Assembly: GCF_025847275.1 (NCBI RefSeq)
Contig: NZ_JAOZEV010000001.1
Location: 124,001 to 188,000, forward strand
DNA length: 64,000 nt
Direction: 5' to 3'
Origin: Flavobacterium frigoritolerans
GTDB taxonomy: Bacteria; Bacteroidota; Bacteroidia; Flavobacteriales; Flavobacteriaceae
The notes under the pieces were generated by a model, which saw only the letters and a program-made list of their open reading frames with translations, did no database searches and was not told where the DNA came from. Shown here piece after piece: positions 26,341-33,330 of this stretch; position 1 is the first letter of the stretch, and the number at the start of each line of letters is the position of its first letter. The translations under genes and the position numbers were made by a program.

Positions 26341-26402
26341 TAATCTTTCGTGAGAGATAGTAACAGAAAGCCCACCACCTCTCTTCAGTGGGATACGCCC
26401 AA
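26341..26402 (-). repeat. Degenerate structured repeat upstream of the rid gene
   Basis: The segment can fold as two interlocked stems on the plus strand: GAGAG (26352-26356) with CTCTC (26379-26383), and CCCAC (26371-26375) with GTGGG (26388-26392), which together form an H-type pseudoknot. On the minus strand the words GGGCTTTCTGTTACTATC resemble part of the element at 37732-37800, so it is more likely a worn dispersed repeat than a dedicated RNA. Confidence 0.4.
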
Positions 26403-26569
26403 CTATTTTAAAATTTATCACAAAAACTGATTATTTACAAAGAATTATTTAGCACTATTTCGCAGTCTTTCTTGTGCATTTTTCATAAATTGCAGTACAT
26501 TAATCTAACTACGAATTGCTTTTAAAAACCACTAAAAACAGTTCAAAAACACACAAAAACAACCTTAGA

Positions 26570-26956
26570 ATGAAAAGAGAAAACATCCTGACAGGATCTC
26601 CTTGGGAAGACAAAATGGGATATTGTCGTGCAGTCCGCATTGGTAATATCGTAGAAGTTTCGGGAACAGTTGCTATTGTTGATGGCGAAAAAGTTAAAGC
26701 CGATGATGCCTATGCACAAACATTGAATATTCTGGAAAGAGTAGAAAAAGTACTAGAAGACTTAGGCATTGGAATGAAAGACGTAATTAGAACACGCATT
26801 TTTACTACTGATATTTCGACTTTTGAATCTGTAGCTGGAGCACATTCTACCTTTTTTAAAGACATAAAACCAACAACTGGTTTTTACGAAATTAGTAAAT
26901 TGGTATCTCCGGAATACTTAGTAGAAATAGAATTTACTGCAGTAATTGTAGATTAA
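26570..26956 (+). CDS. Rid (YjgF/YER057c/UK114)-family protein
   Basis: About 128 residues. The ATG at 26570 is preferred over an upstream in-frame start at 26516, because the Rid fold starts right after it (NILTGSPWEDKMGYCRAVRI, 20 residues). RidA deaminates reactive enamine/imine intermediates of PLP enzymes. Here the segment that normally carries the catalytic arginine reads ISKLVSPEYLVEIEF, with Lys in place of Arg. This suggests one of the non-canonical Rid subgroups, so enamine deaminase activity should not be assumed. Confidence 0.85.
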   Translation: MKRENILTGSPWEDKMGYCRAVRIGNIVEVSGTVAIVDGEKVKADDAYAQTLNILERVEKVLEDLGIGMKDVIRTRIFTTDISTFESVAGAHSTFFKDIKPTTGFYEISKLVSPEYLVEIEFTAVIVD

Positions 26957-26982
26957 AAATCAGCATTTAATTATAACATTCA

Positions 26983-27020
26983 AACACGAATTTCACTCCT
27001 TTGTTTGTGAAATTCGTGTT
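26983..27020. terminator. Hairpin after the rid gene
   Basis: A 14-bp perfect stem (AACACGAATTTCAC with GTGAAATTCGTGTT) and a 10-nt loop. The trailing T-run is short. The right arm overlaps the likely upstream promoter region of the ClC gene. Confidence 0.6.
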
Positions 27021-27034
27021 CTAAACTGATTTAT

Positions 27035-27042
27035 TATATTTG
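27035..27042 (+). promoter_or_regulatory. Candidate -7 element of the ClC gene
   Basis: TATATTTG fits the Bacteroidota -7 consensus exactly. A possible -33 element (TTCG at 27013-27016) lies 18 bp upstream, inside the hairpin arm. The ATG is 31 bp downstream. Confidence 0.45.
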
Positions 27043-27073
27043 TACTCAAACAAATATTGTAAGCCCATTTTTA

Positions 27074-28300
27074 ATGAATTTAAAAGAAAAAATACTTCTC
27101 GCTCTCAAATGGATTTTCATTTGTGTTTTAATAGGTATTTTATCGGGCTCGGCTTCGGCATTTTTTTTAATTACTTTAGAATTTGTTACCCATTACAGAA
27201 TCCATCATAACTGGATTATCTGGCTCTTACCTATTGGCGGATTACTTGTAGGTTTTAGTTATTATTACTTAGGTAAAGATGTTGTAAAAGGCAATAATCT
27301 ACTACTTGAAGAATACGAAAATCCTAAACAAATTATTCCGTTAAAAATGGCTCCTTTAGTCTTTTTTGGAACTATAATCACACATTTATTTGGTGGTTCG
27401 GCTGGTCGAGAAGGGACTGCTGTACAAATGGGAGGAGCAATCGCTGACCAATTTACCCGAATCTTTAAACTCGATGATTCTGAAAGAAAAACATTAATTA
27501 TTTTAGGAATCAGTGCCGGTTTTGCTTCTGTTTTTGGAACACCATTGGCAGGAGCTATTTTTGCTCTTGAGGTCGTTTATTTTAGTAAAATTAACTTAAA
27601 AAGTATTTTACTTTCTTTTATTGTGGCATATGTAGCCTATTTTACTGTCGAGATTTGGCAAGTAAAACATACACATTACAGTATTCCGCTTGTTCCAGAA
27701 ATTACTTCAATAAACTTGCTTTATACTCTAATTTGTGGGGTACTATTTGGATTTGCCGCTTTATTATTTTCTCGAAGTACTCATTTTTGGAGCTCTTTAT
27801 TCTCTAAAACTATTAAATATCCTCCTTTTCGTCCTTTTGTTGGCGGAATCATTCTAGCAATTGCTATTGCTGGTTTCGGATTTTCAAAATTCTCAGGACT
27901 AGGAGTTCCTGTAATTGTAGATTCGTTTACAAATACAAATGCTTGGTATGATTTCTTACTCAAAATTCTCTTTACTGGATTTACTTTAGGTGCCGGTTTT
28001 AAAGGTGGAGAAGTTACCCCATTGTTTTTTGTAGGTGCTACTTTTGGCAGTGCTTTGTCACTTATAATTCCTATGCCAATTGCTCTTCTTGCCGGAATGG
28101 GTTTTGTTGCCGTATTCTCTGGAGCAACTCACACTCCTATTGCCTGTACTGTAATGGGAATAGAGCTTTTTGGGATTGAAAGCGGAATTTTTATTGCCAT
28201 TGCCTGTGTTATTGCCTACTTATCCTCAGGCTCCATAGGCATTTACAAATCGCAAATTGTAAAAGGTCCTAAGTATAATTTGTATCAGAAATGGTTTTGA
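27074..28300 (+). CDS. ClC-family anion transporter (possibly fluoride-exporting subgroup)
   Basis: A 408-residue inner-membrane protein with about 10-12 hydrophobic segments. The gating glutamate is in GGSAGREGTAVQMGG (about residues 110-124). The second signature GAGFKGGEVTPLFFVGATFG (20 residues) lies near 305-324, and GTPLAGAIFALEV near 155. The usual GSGIP chloride motif is replaced by a VKGNNLLLEEYENP segment, a pattern associated with fluoride/proton antiporters of the ClC type. The subgroup assignment is an inference. No crcB-type riboswitch was recognised upstream. Confidence 0.85.
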   Translation: MNLKEKILLALKWIFICVLIGILSGSASAFFLITLEFVTHYRIHHNWIIWLLPIGGLLVGFSYYYLGKDVVKGNNLLLEEYENPKQIIPLKMAPLVFFGTIITHLFGGSAGREGTAVQMGGAIADQFTRIFKLDDSERKTLIILGISAGFASVFGTPLAGAIFALEVVYFSKINLKSILLSFIVAYVAYFTVEIWQVKHTHYSIPLVPEITSINLLYTLICGVLFGFAALLFSRSTHFWSSLFSKTIKYPPFRPFVGGIILAIAIAGFGFSKFSGLGVPVIVDSFTNTNAWYDFLLKILFTGFTLGAGFKGGEVTPLFFVGATFGSALSLIIPMPIALLAGMGFVAVFSGATHTPIACTVMGIELFGIESGIFIAIACVIAYLSSGSIGIYKSQIVKGPKYNLYQKWF

Positions 28301-28317
28301 TTTAGTTTTTTAGTATT

Positions 28318-28412
28318 CAGTCCCAGTTTTCGGTTTCAGTTTTCAGTTGCGATTGCAGTTAAAAAATCAAATCTAAAATTGCTGACTAAAAACTAAGACT
28401 GCGACTATCAAC
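28318..28412. repeat. Intergenic inverted-repeat segment
   Basis: Left part repeats CAGTTTTC-like words; right part (GACTAAAAACTAAGACTGCG) is roughly their inverse complement. It looks like degenerate repetitive DNA between the ClC and nrnA genes. No coding function is seen. Confidence 0.4.
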
Positions 28413-28490
28413 CAAAATAAGAACATATAAAAGCATGTTAATGTCTAAAATGTTTTCAGGTTTACAGTAAAAAAATGTAAATTCGCACAC

Positions 28491-29495
28491 ATGAAAATAC
28501 AAGACATTCAAGCCATAAAGTTGTTACTAGCAACTCCAAAAAAGATTGCCATAATTCCACACAGAGGCCCCGATGGAGACGCTATGGGTTCAACCTTAGC
28601 TTTATACCACTTTTTATTAAAAAATAATCATGAGCCAATTGTAATTGCTCCAAATGATTTTCCTGATTTCCTTGCTTGGTTACCAGGTTCAGAAACTGTA
28701 AAAATATTTGAAAAAGATATTGATAACTGCACTAAAATTCTTGAAGAAGCAGAACTAATTTTTACGCTAGATTTTAATGCTTTACATCGCACAGGCGAAA
28801 TGGAACATACTTTAGCAAAGCTTAAAGGTACTTTCATTATGATTGATCATCACCAAAAGCCTGATGATTACTCTGCTTACACTTATTCTGACACTTCGTT
28901 TGGATCTACTTGCGAAATGGTTTACAATTTCATTTCATTTTTAGATAAAAAAGAAGATTTAGATAAAACTATCGCGACTTGCATCTATACAGGGATATTG
29001 ACCGATTCAGGTTCTTTCCGTTTTCCTGGAACAACAGGAAACACGCACCGTATTATTGCAGAACTTATTGACTTAGGTGTTGAAAATACTCAAATTCCTA
29101 TTTTGCTTTTTGACAATAGCTCGTACAGCCGTCTGCAATTACTTGGAAGAGCGTTACAAAACATGAAAGTTTTAGGCGAACATAAAACATCATATACTTC
29201 ATTAACTCAAGCCGAATTAGATGAATTTAATTATGTAAAAGGGGATACTGAAGGAATCGTAAATTACGGTTTAAGCATGAAAGGTATTGTTTTTACAGCT
29301 ATATTTATTGAAAATAAAGAGGAGAAAATAATCAAAATTTCTTTCCGTTCGCAAGGAGGTTTCGATGTAAATGAATTTGCTAGATCTCATTTTAATGGTG
29401 GAGGCCACAGCAATGCTGCTGGAGGAAAATCACTAGATTCGATGGAAGAAACTTTGAAAAAATTTGAAGATTTAGTAACCAAACTAAAAATATAA
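28491..29495 (+). CDS. nrnA: DHH-family bifunctional oligoribonuclease/pAp phosphatase
   Basis: A 334-residue cytoplasmic phosphoesterase that degrades short oligonucleotides and 3'-phosphoadenosine 5'-phosphate in NrnA-type proteins. The DHH domain contains IIPHRGPDGDAMGST, LDFNALHRTGEM and the eponymous MIDHHQKPDDYS (about residue 118). The C-terminal DHHA1 domain ends with the expected FNGGGHSNAAGGKS motif. Length is typical. It heads an operon with gldI 5 nt downstream and two PPIase genes beyond. Confidence 0.9.
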   Translation: MKIQDIQAIKLLLATPKKIAIIPHRGPDGDAMGSTLALYHFLLKNNHEPIVIAPNDFPDFLAWLPGSETVKIFEKDIDNCTKILEEAELIFTLDFNALHRTGEMEHTLAKLKGTFIMIDHHQKPDDYSAYTYSDTSFGSTCEMVYNFISFLDKKEDLDKTIATCIYTGILTDSGSFRFPGTTGNTHRIIAELIDLGVENTQIPILLFDNSSYSRLQLLGRALQNMKVLGEHKTSYTSLTQAELDEFNYVKGDTEGIVNYGLSMKGIVFTAIFIENKEEKIIKISFRSQGGFDVNEFARSHFNGGGHSNAAGGKSLDSMEETLKKFEDLVTKLKI

Positions 29496-29500
29496 CCACC

Positions 29501-30139
29501 ATGAACTATCCCAAAATATTTGCTTCAGCTATTGTTCTAGCCGTTTTAGTTTCGAGCTGTAAACAACATGAAGATGCCAGAAGACCTGTTTCTATTTCTT
29601 CGGGTACATTCATGAAGAAATCTATCGAACGAAATAAAAAACTTGTAGCCACAGAAGAACAACAAATTAAGACTGTTATTAAAAACAATCCTAAAATAAA
29701 ATATATTGCTTCTGCAAAAGGATATTGGTATGCGTATGAAAACCAAAACACTACCGATACAATAACTCCAAAAAAAGGAGATGTTGCTTTTTTTGACTAT
29801 GAAATAAAAGACCTAAAAGGAAATATTATTTATAGTGAAATGGAGTTAAGACCTCAAACTTATTTTGTAGATAAACAAGAAATCATGATGGGATTACGTG
29901 ATGGTATCAAATTAATGCGCAAAAACGAAACTGTAAATTTCTTATTCCCATCTCATATGGCTTATGGCTATCATGGTGATGAAAAACGAATTGGAATTAA
30001 CCAACCATTAATCTGCACTGTTACTTTACACAATTTTGTTCCGGAAACTGCCTACAGAAAACAAATGGAAACAAGATCATCAAAAACTGAAGCACCTAAA
30101 CCTACAACACCTGCAATAAAGAAAGACTCATTAAATTAA
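29501..30139 (+). CDS. gldI: Gliding-motility-associated peptidyl-prolyl isomerase lipoprotein GldI
   Basis: A 212-residue FKBP-type isomerase anchored as a lipoprotein. The lipobox cysteine is in LAVLVSSCKQHE (residue about 20). The FKBP fold is at about 85-185 (KKGDVAFFDYEIKDLKGNII, 20 residues; PSHMAYGYHGDEK). GldI is needed for gliding and chitin use in Flavobacterium, probably by folding exported motility or T9SS proteins. Followed by two further PPIase genes at 24- and 39-nt spacing. Confidence 0.88.
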   Translation: MNYPKIFASAIVLAVLVSSCKQHEDARRPVSISSGTFMKKSIERNKKLVATEEQQIKTVIKNNPKIKYIASAKGYWYAYENQNTTDTITPKKGDVAFFDYEIKDLKGNIIYSEMELRPQTYFVDKQEIMMGLRDGIKLMRKNETVNFLFPSHMAYGYHGDEKRIGINQPLICTVTLHNFVPETAYRKQMETRSSKTEAPKPTTPAIKKDSLN

Positions 30140-30163
30140 TCAAAAACAATTAATATTTTAGAA

Positions 30164-31258
30164 ATGAAAAAAAGCCTCATATTACTATTACTTGCAATTA
30201 CAACACTTTATTCTTGTAAAGATGAACATAGCAATTTACCTGATGGTTTATATGCAGAAATTGAAACCAACAAAGGAAACATCATTGTTGAATTAAATTA
30301 TCAAAAAGCACCTATAACTGTAGCCAATTTTGTAACGCTTGCAGAAGGTAAAAATGAATTCGTTACCAATCCAGAATTAAAAAAGAAACCTTTTTTTGAC
30401 GGATTAAAATTCCATAGAGTTATCGAAGATTTTATGATACAGACTGGAGATCCATTAGGAACTGGTTCTGGAGACACTGGATATAAATTTAAAGATGAAT
30501 TTAACGATTTAAAATTTGACAAAGGTGGTGTTTTGGCAATGGCTAATAACGGACCAGCTACAAATAGCAGTCAGTTTTTTATTACTCATGTTGAAACTCC
30601 TTGGTTAGAAGGCAAACATACTATTTTTGGTCACGTTGTAGACAAAGGAATGGAAGTTGTTAATCAAGTTAAACAAGATGATTATATCAAGAAAGTAACT
30701 ATTATCAGAAATGGTGAGGCTGCCAAGAAATTTGACGCTATAAAAGTATTTCATGATTATTTTTCTGCAGAAGCAAAACAAAAAAGCGAATTTGAATCTA
30801 AATTCAAAGCTGTTCGCGATGAAAAGCTAGCTTACTACGCTGATTTAAAATCAAAAGCAACAAAAACAAGCTCTGGATTAGAATATGTAATTACTGAAAA
30901 AGCTAAAGGTAAAAAGCCTGCTGCTGGAGCACAAGTATTCATAAATTATGCTGGTTTCCTAGAAGACGGAACATTATTTGATACTTGTATCGAAAGTGTG
31001 GCACAGACTTTTGGAAAATTTGATGCTGCAAGAGCCGAAGCAAGACAATACACCCCAATAGCATTTCAAGCAGGTAGTAAAGAAGGTATGATTCCTGGTT
31101 TTATCGAAGGTATCGAGCAACTTTCTATTGGAGATAAAGCAGTACTTTTCATCCCATCGCATTTAGCTTATGGACAAGCTGGAGCTGGAGGTGTAATTCC
31201 GCCAAATGCAAATATTATATTTGAAGTACAGTTGTTAGACAAAATGCCACAACAATAA
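30164..31258 (+). CDS. Cyclophilin-FKBP fusion peptidyl-prolyl isomerase (lipoprotein)
   Basis: A 364-residue double-domain isomerase. The signal ends in a lipobox (TTLYSCKDE, cysteine about residue 18). The cyclophilin domain (about 30-205) includes FFDGLKFHRVIEDFMIQTGD (20 residues) and NSSQFFITHVETPWLEGKHT (20 residues). The FKBP domain (about 255-362) includes GFIEGIEQLSIGDKAVLFIP (20 residues) and HLAYGQAGAGG. It should be a periplasmic or surface folding catalyst. The next gene encodes the same architecture. Confidence 0.92.
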   Translation: MKKSLILLLLAITTLYSCKDEHSNLPDGLYAEIETNKGNIIVELNYQKAPITVANFVTLAEGKNEFVTNPELKKKPFFDGLKFHRVIEDFMIQTGDPLGTGSGDTGYKFKDEFNDLKFDKGGVLAMANNGPATNSSQFFITHVETPWLEGKHTIFGHVVDKGMEVVNQVKQDDYIKKVTIIRNGEAAKKFDAIKVFHDYFSAEAKQKSEFESKFKAVRDEKLAYYADLKSKATKTSSGLEYVITEKAKGKKPAAGAQVFINYAGFLEDGTLFDTCIESVAQTFGKFDAARAEARQYTPIAFQAGSKEGMIPGFIEGIEQLSIGDKAVLFIPSHLAYGQAGAGGVIPPNANIIFEVQLLDKMPQQ

Positions 31259-31297
31259 ATTTATATTAAAAATTAACCGATTTTAAATTAGAATCAG

Positions 31298-32509
31298 ATG
31301 AAATTAAAAATTCTATTTTTATTTTGCTTAGGTGTACTTAACCTACAAGCACAAACAAAAAAGCCTGTTCCAAACAAGAAAACAGCAATTACAAAAGTTG
31401 AAACAAAACCTTCACTTAACGAAGGAATTTTTGCTACAATTACAACAAAAAAAGGAAATATCGTATTGCAACTTGAATACATAAAAACTCCTATTACTGT
31501 AGCTAATTTTATATCATTGGCAGAAGGAACAAATCCTTATGTAACTATTGACAAATTAAAAGGAAAACCATTTTTTGATGGATTAAAATTTCACAGAGTT
31601 ATCAATGACTTTATGATACAAGGTGGTGATCCTGACGGAAACGGTTCTGGAGGCCCTGGATATGCTTTTAAAGATGAGTTCGTATCTAGCCTTAGATTTG
31701 ATAAAGGCGGTGTCCTTGCAATGGCAAATTCTGGTCCAACTACCAACGGAAGCCAGTTCTTTATTACTCACAAAGATACTCCTTGGTTAAATAACAAACA
31801 CACTATATTTGGTCACGTTACAGAAGGAATGAATGTTGTTAATCTTATTCTTCAGGATGATGTAATGCTAACTGTAAAGATTACTCGTAAAGGAGCTATG
31901 GCAAAGAAATTTGATGCCCCTAAAGTATTTGCTTCTTATTACGAAAACAAAGCAGAAGAAGCTAAAAAGCAAGCTTTACTTGATGCTGAAAAAGCCAAAC
32001 AAGCACAAGCTGCTTCTCTTGAACAAGAACGCCTTTACAAAGAAAAATATGCTACTGTAATTGCTGCTAAAAAAGCATATTTTGATACTGCAAAAGCTAC
32101 TATAACAACTACTCCATCTGGTTTATCTTATAAAAAAGTCCAAAAAGGGACTGGAGTAAAACCAGCAGATGGTTCTACTTTCTATTTTCATTATGCTGGT
32201 TATTTTGAAGACGGAACTCTTTTTGACAGTAGCTTTGAAGAGGTTGCTAAAGCGTACGGAAAACATGATGCAAATCGTGCTGCACAAGGAGGATATCAAG
32301 CTTTTCCTTTTCAGGCTGGTAAAAAAGACGGTATGATTCCTGGTTTTATCGAAGGTTTAGATCTTATGTCTTATGGTGATAAAGTAGTGTTCTTCATTCC
32401 TTCAAAACTTGCTTATGGAGAAAGAGGCGCTGGTGGAGTTATTCCTCCAAATACAAACCTTATTTTTGAATTGGAAATCTATAAAGATCAACCAACTCCA
32501 AAACAATAA
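31298..32509 (+). CDS. Cyclophilin-FKBP fusion peptidyl-prolyl isomerase (secreted paralogue)
   Basis: A 403-residue paralogue of the preceding protein. It has a signal peptide ending NLQAQ without a lipobox cysteine, so it is soluble. The cyclophilin domain (about 45-215) contains KFHRVINDFMIQGGDPDGNG (20 residues). An alanine-, lysine- and glutamate-rich helical linker (about 220-265) is longer than in its neighbour. The FKBP domain (about 285-400) ends with YGERGAGGVIPPNTNLIFEL (20 residues). A strong terminator follows, which closes the nrnA-gldI-ppi-ppi unit. Confidence 0.92.
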   Translation: MKLKILFLFCLGVLNLQAQTKKPVPNKKTAITKVETKPSLNEGIFATITTKKGNIVLQLEYIKTPITVANFISLAEGTNPYVTIDKLKGKPFFDGLKFHRVINDFMIQGGDPDGNGSGGPGYAFKDEFVSSLRFDKGGVLAMANSGPTTNGSQFFITHKDTPWLNNKHTIFGHVTEGMNVVNLILQDDVMLTVKITRKGAMAKKFDAPKVFASYYENKAEEAKKQALLDAEKAKQAQAASLEQERLYKEKYATVIAAKKAYFDTAKATITTTPSGLSYKKVQKGTGVKPADGSTFYFHYAGYFEDGTLFDSSFEEVAKAYGKHDANRAAQGGYQAFPFQAGKKDGMIPGFIEGLDLMSYGDKVVFFIPSKLAYGERGAGGVIPPNTNLIFELEIYKDQPTPKQ

Positions 32510-32528
32510 TTTTCTTAAATTATATCAT

Positions 32529-32562
32529 AAAAAAACCGATAGTTTCAACTATCGGTTTTTTT
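32529..32562. terminator. Bidirectional terminator after the PPIase operon
   Basis: A perfect stem built on ACCGATAGTT and AACTATCGGT with a TC loop, flanked by A-run and T-run. It also serves the minus-strand gene ending at 32578. Confidence 0.9.
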
Positions 32563-32577
32563 ATACGCTGTCTTTTT

Positions 32578-33021
32578 TTATTTTTTTGTTGGAAACTTCC
32601 AATCAAATTCATCTTTATTATTGATGATTGCTCCGATTTCGAATTTTACTACTTCTTCAAATTCTGTTTGAAAGATAATCCAGTTTTCTTCGTTGAAATA
32701 GTTCTCGAAAGTATCAAACTCCTCTTGTGTGAATTTTGTAATTCCTTTGGTTGCCAAATCTTTTTTTACATCGGCAATTTTTCTTCCTATAATTTTAAAA
32801 CCAAAAATTTCTAAATCTGGACTTGATGCTACAACATAACCCAATTTTAAAGCTTCTTCCTGATAGAATGTCAATCTCATTTTGTGCTTATTGTAAGCAA
32901 AAATAACATTATCATCTTCGTCTTTATAATTTCTATCTGGTTTACCATAAATAGCTGTAACATCGTTCTGCTTCATACCGAACAACAACTTGTCTATTCC
33001 ATTTTTAGGATTTATTTTCAT
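32578..33021 (-). CDS. Cytoplasmic hypothetical protein
   Basis: A 147-residue protein without signal or membrane segment. The segment LLFGMKQNDVTAIYGKPD near the N-terminus resembles the helix-turn of SmpA/OmlA/BamE-like small folds, and the remainder alternates beta and acidic helical regions (about 75-140). No functional family is assigned. It converges on the PPIase operon. Confidence 0.6.
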   Translation of the reverse strand: MKINPKNGIDKLLFGMKQNDVTAIYGKPDRNYKDEDDNVIFAYNKHKMRLTFYQEEALKLGYVVASSPDLEIFGFKIIGRKIADVKKDLATKGITKFTQEEFDTFENYFNEENWIIFQTEFEEVVKFEIGAIINNKDEFDWKFPTKK

Positions 33022-33123
33022 ATGTCTCTTCTATTTATTTAAAAGGCAAATTTCGTGAAGTTTTTATAAAGTTGCATTACGTTTCTATTTTAATTACAAT
33101 AAAATTAAAGATAAAAAAATGAA

Positions 33124-33150
33124 CCATTAAGAGATTAAGGAAAATTAAGT
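33124..33150. repeat. Short dispersed repeat (CCATTAAGAGATTAAGG type)
   Basis: CCATTAAGAGATTAAGG and following bases match, in inverted orientation, 49394-49422. The rest of the 33022-33329 gap is AT-rich and holds the 8-nt array listed next. Confidence 0.5.
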
Positions 33151-33280
33151 GTTATCCTCAAATTTTCTTAGAAATTCTATTCCTGCAAGGTCTTTTTCTT
33201 GATCTTACAGGATGATAATGTAAAACTTCTATTTATACTAAATTAATTCAAAAGATTAAAATGCTTTTTAAATTCATCTG

Positions 33281-33330
33281 CAAAGCCTTTGAACCTTTGC
33301 TACTTAGAACCTTAGTACCTTAGCCCCTTT
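33281..33330 (-). repeat. 8-nt period array, copy at 33.3 kb
   Basis: The minus strand reads AGGGGCTA, AGGTACTA, AGGTTCTA, AGTAGCAA, AGGTTCAA, AGGC. It directly abuts the stop codon of the GH92 gene and so would form the start of its 3' untranslated region. Confidence 0.65.

Noticed and set aside
26341-26402. Known riboswitch (fluoride, preQ1 or SAM type) upstream of the rid and ClC genes
   Set aside because: None of the conserved motifs of these classes is present. It is retained only as a structured repeat candidate.
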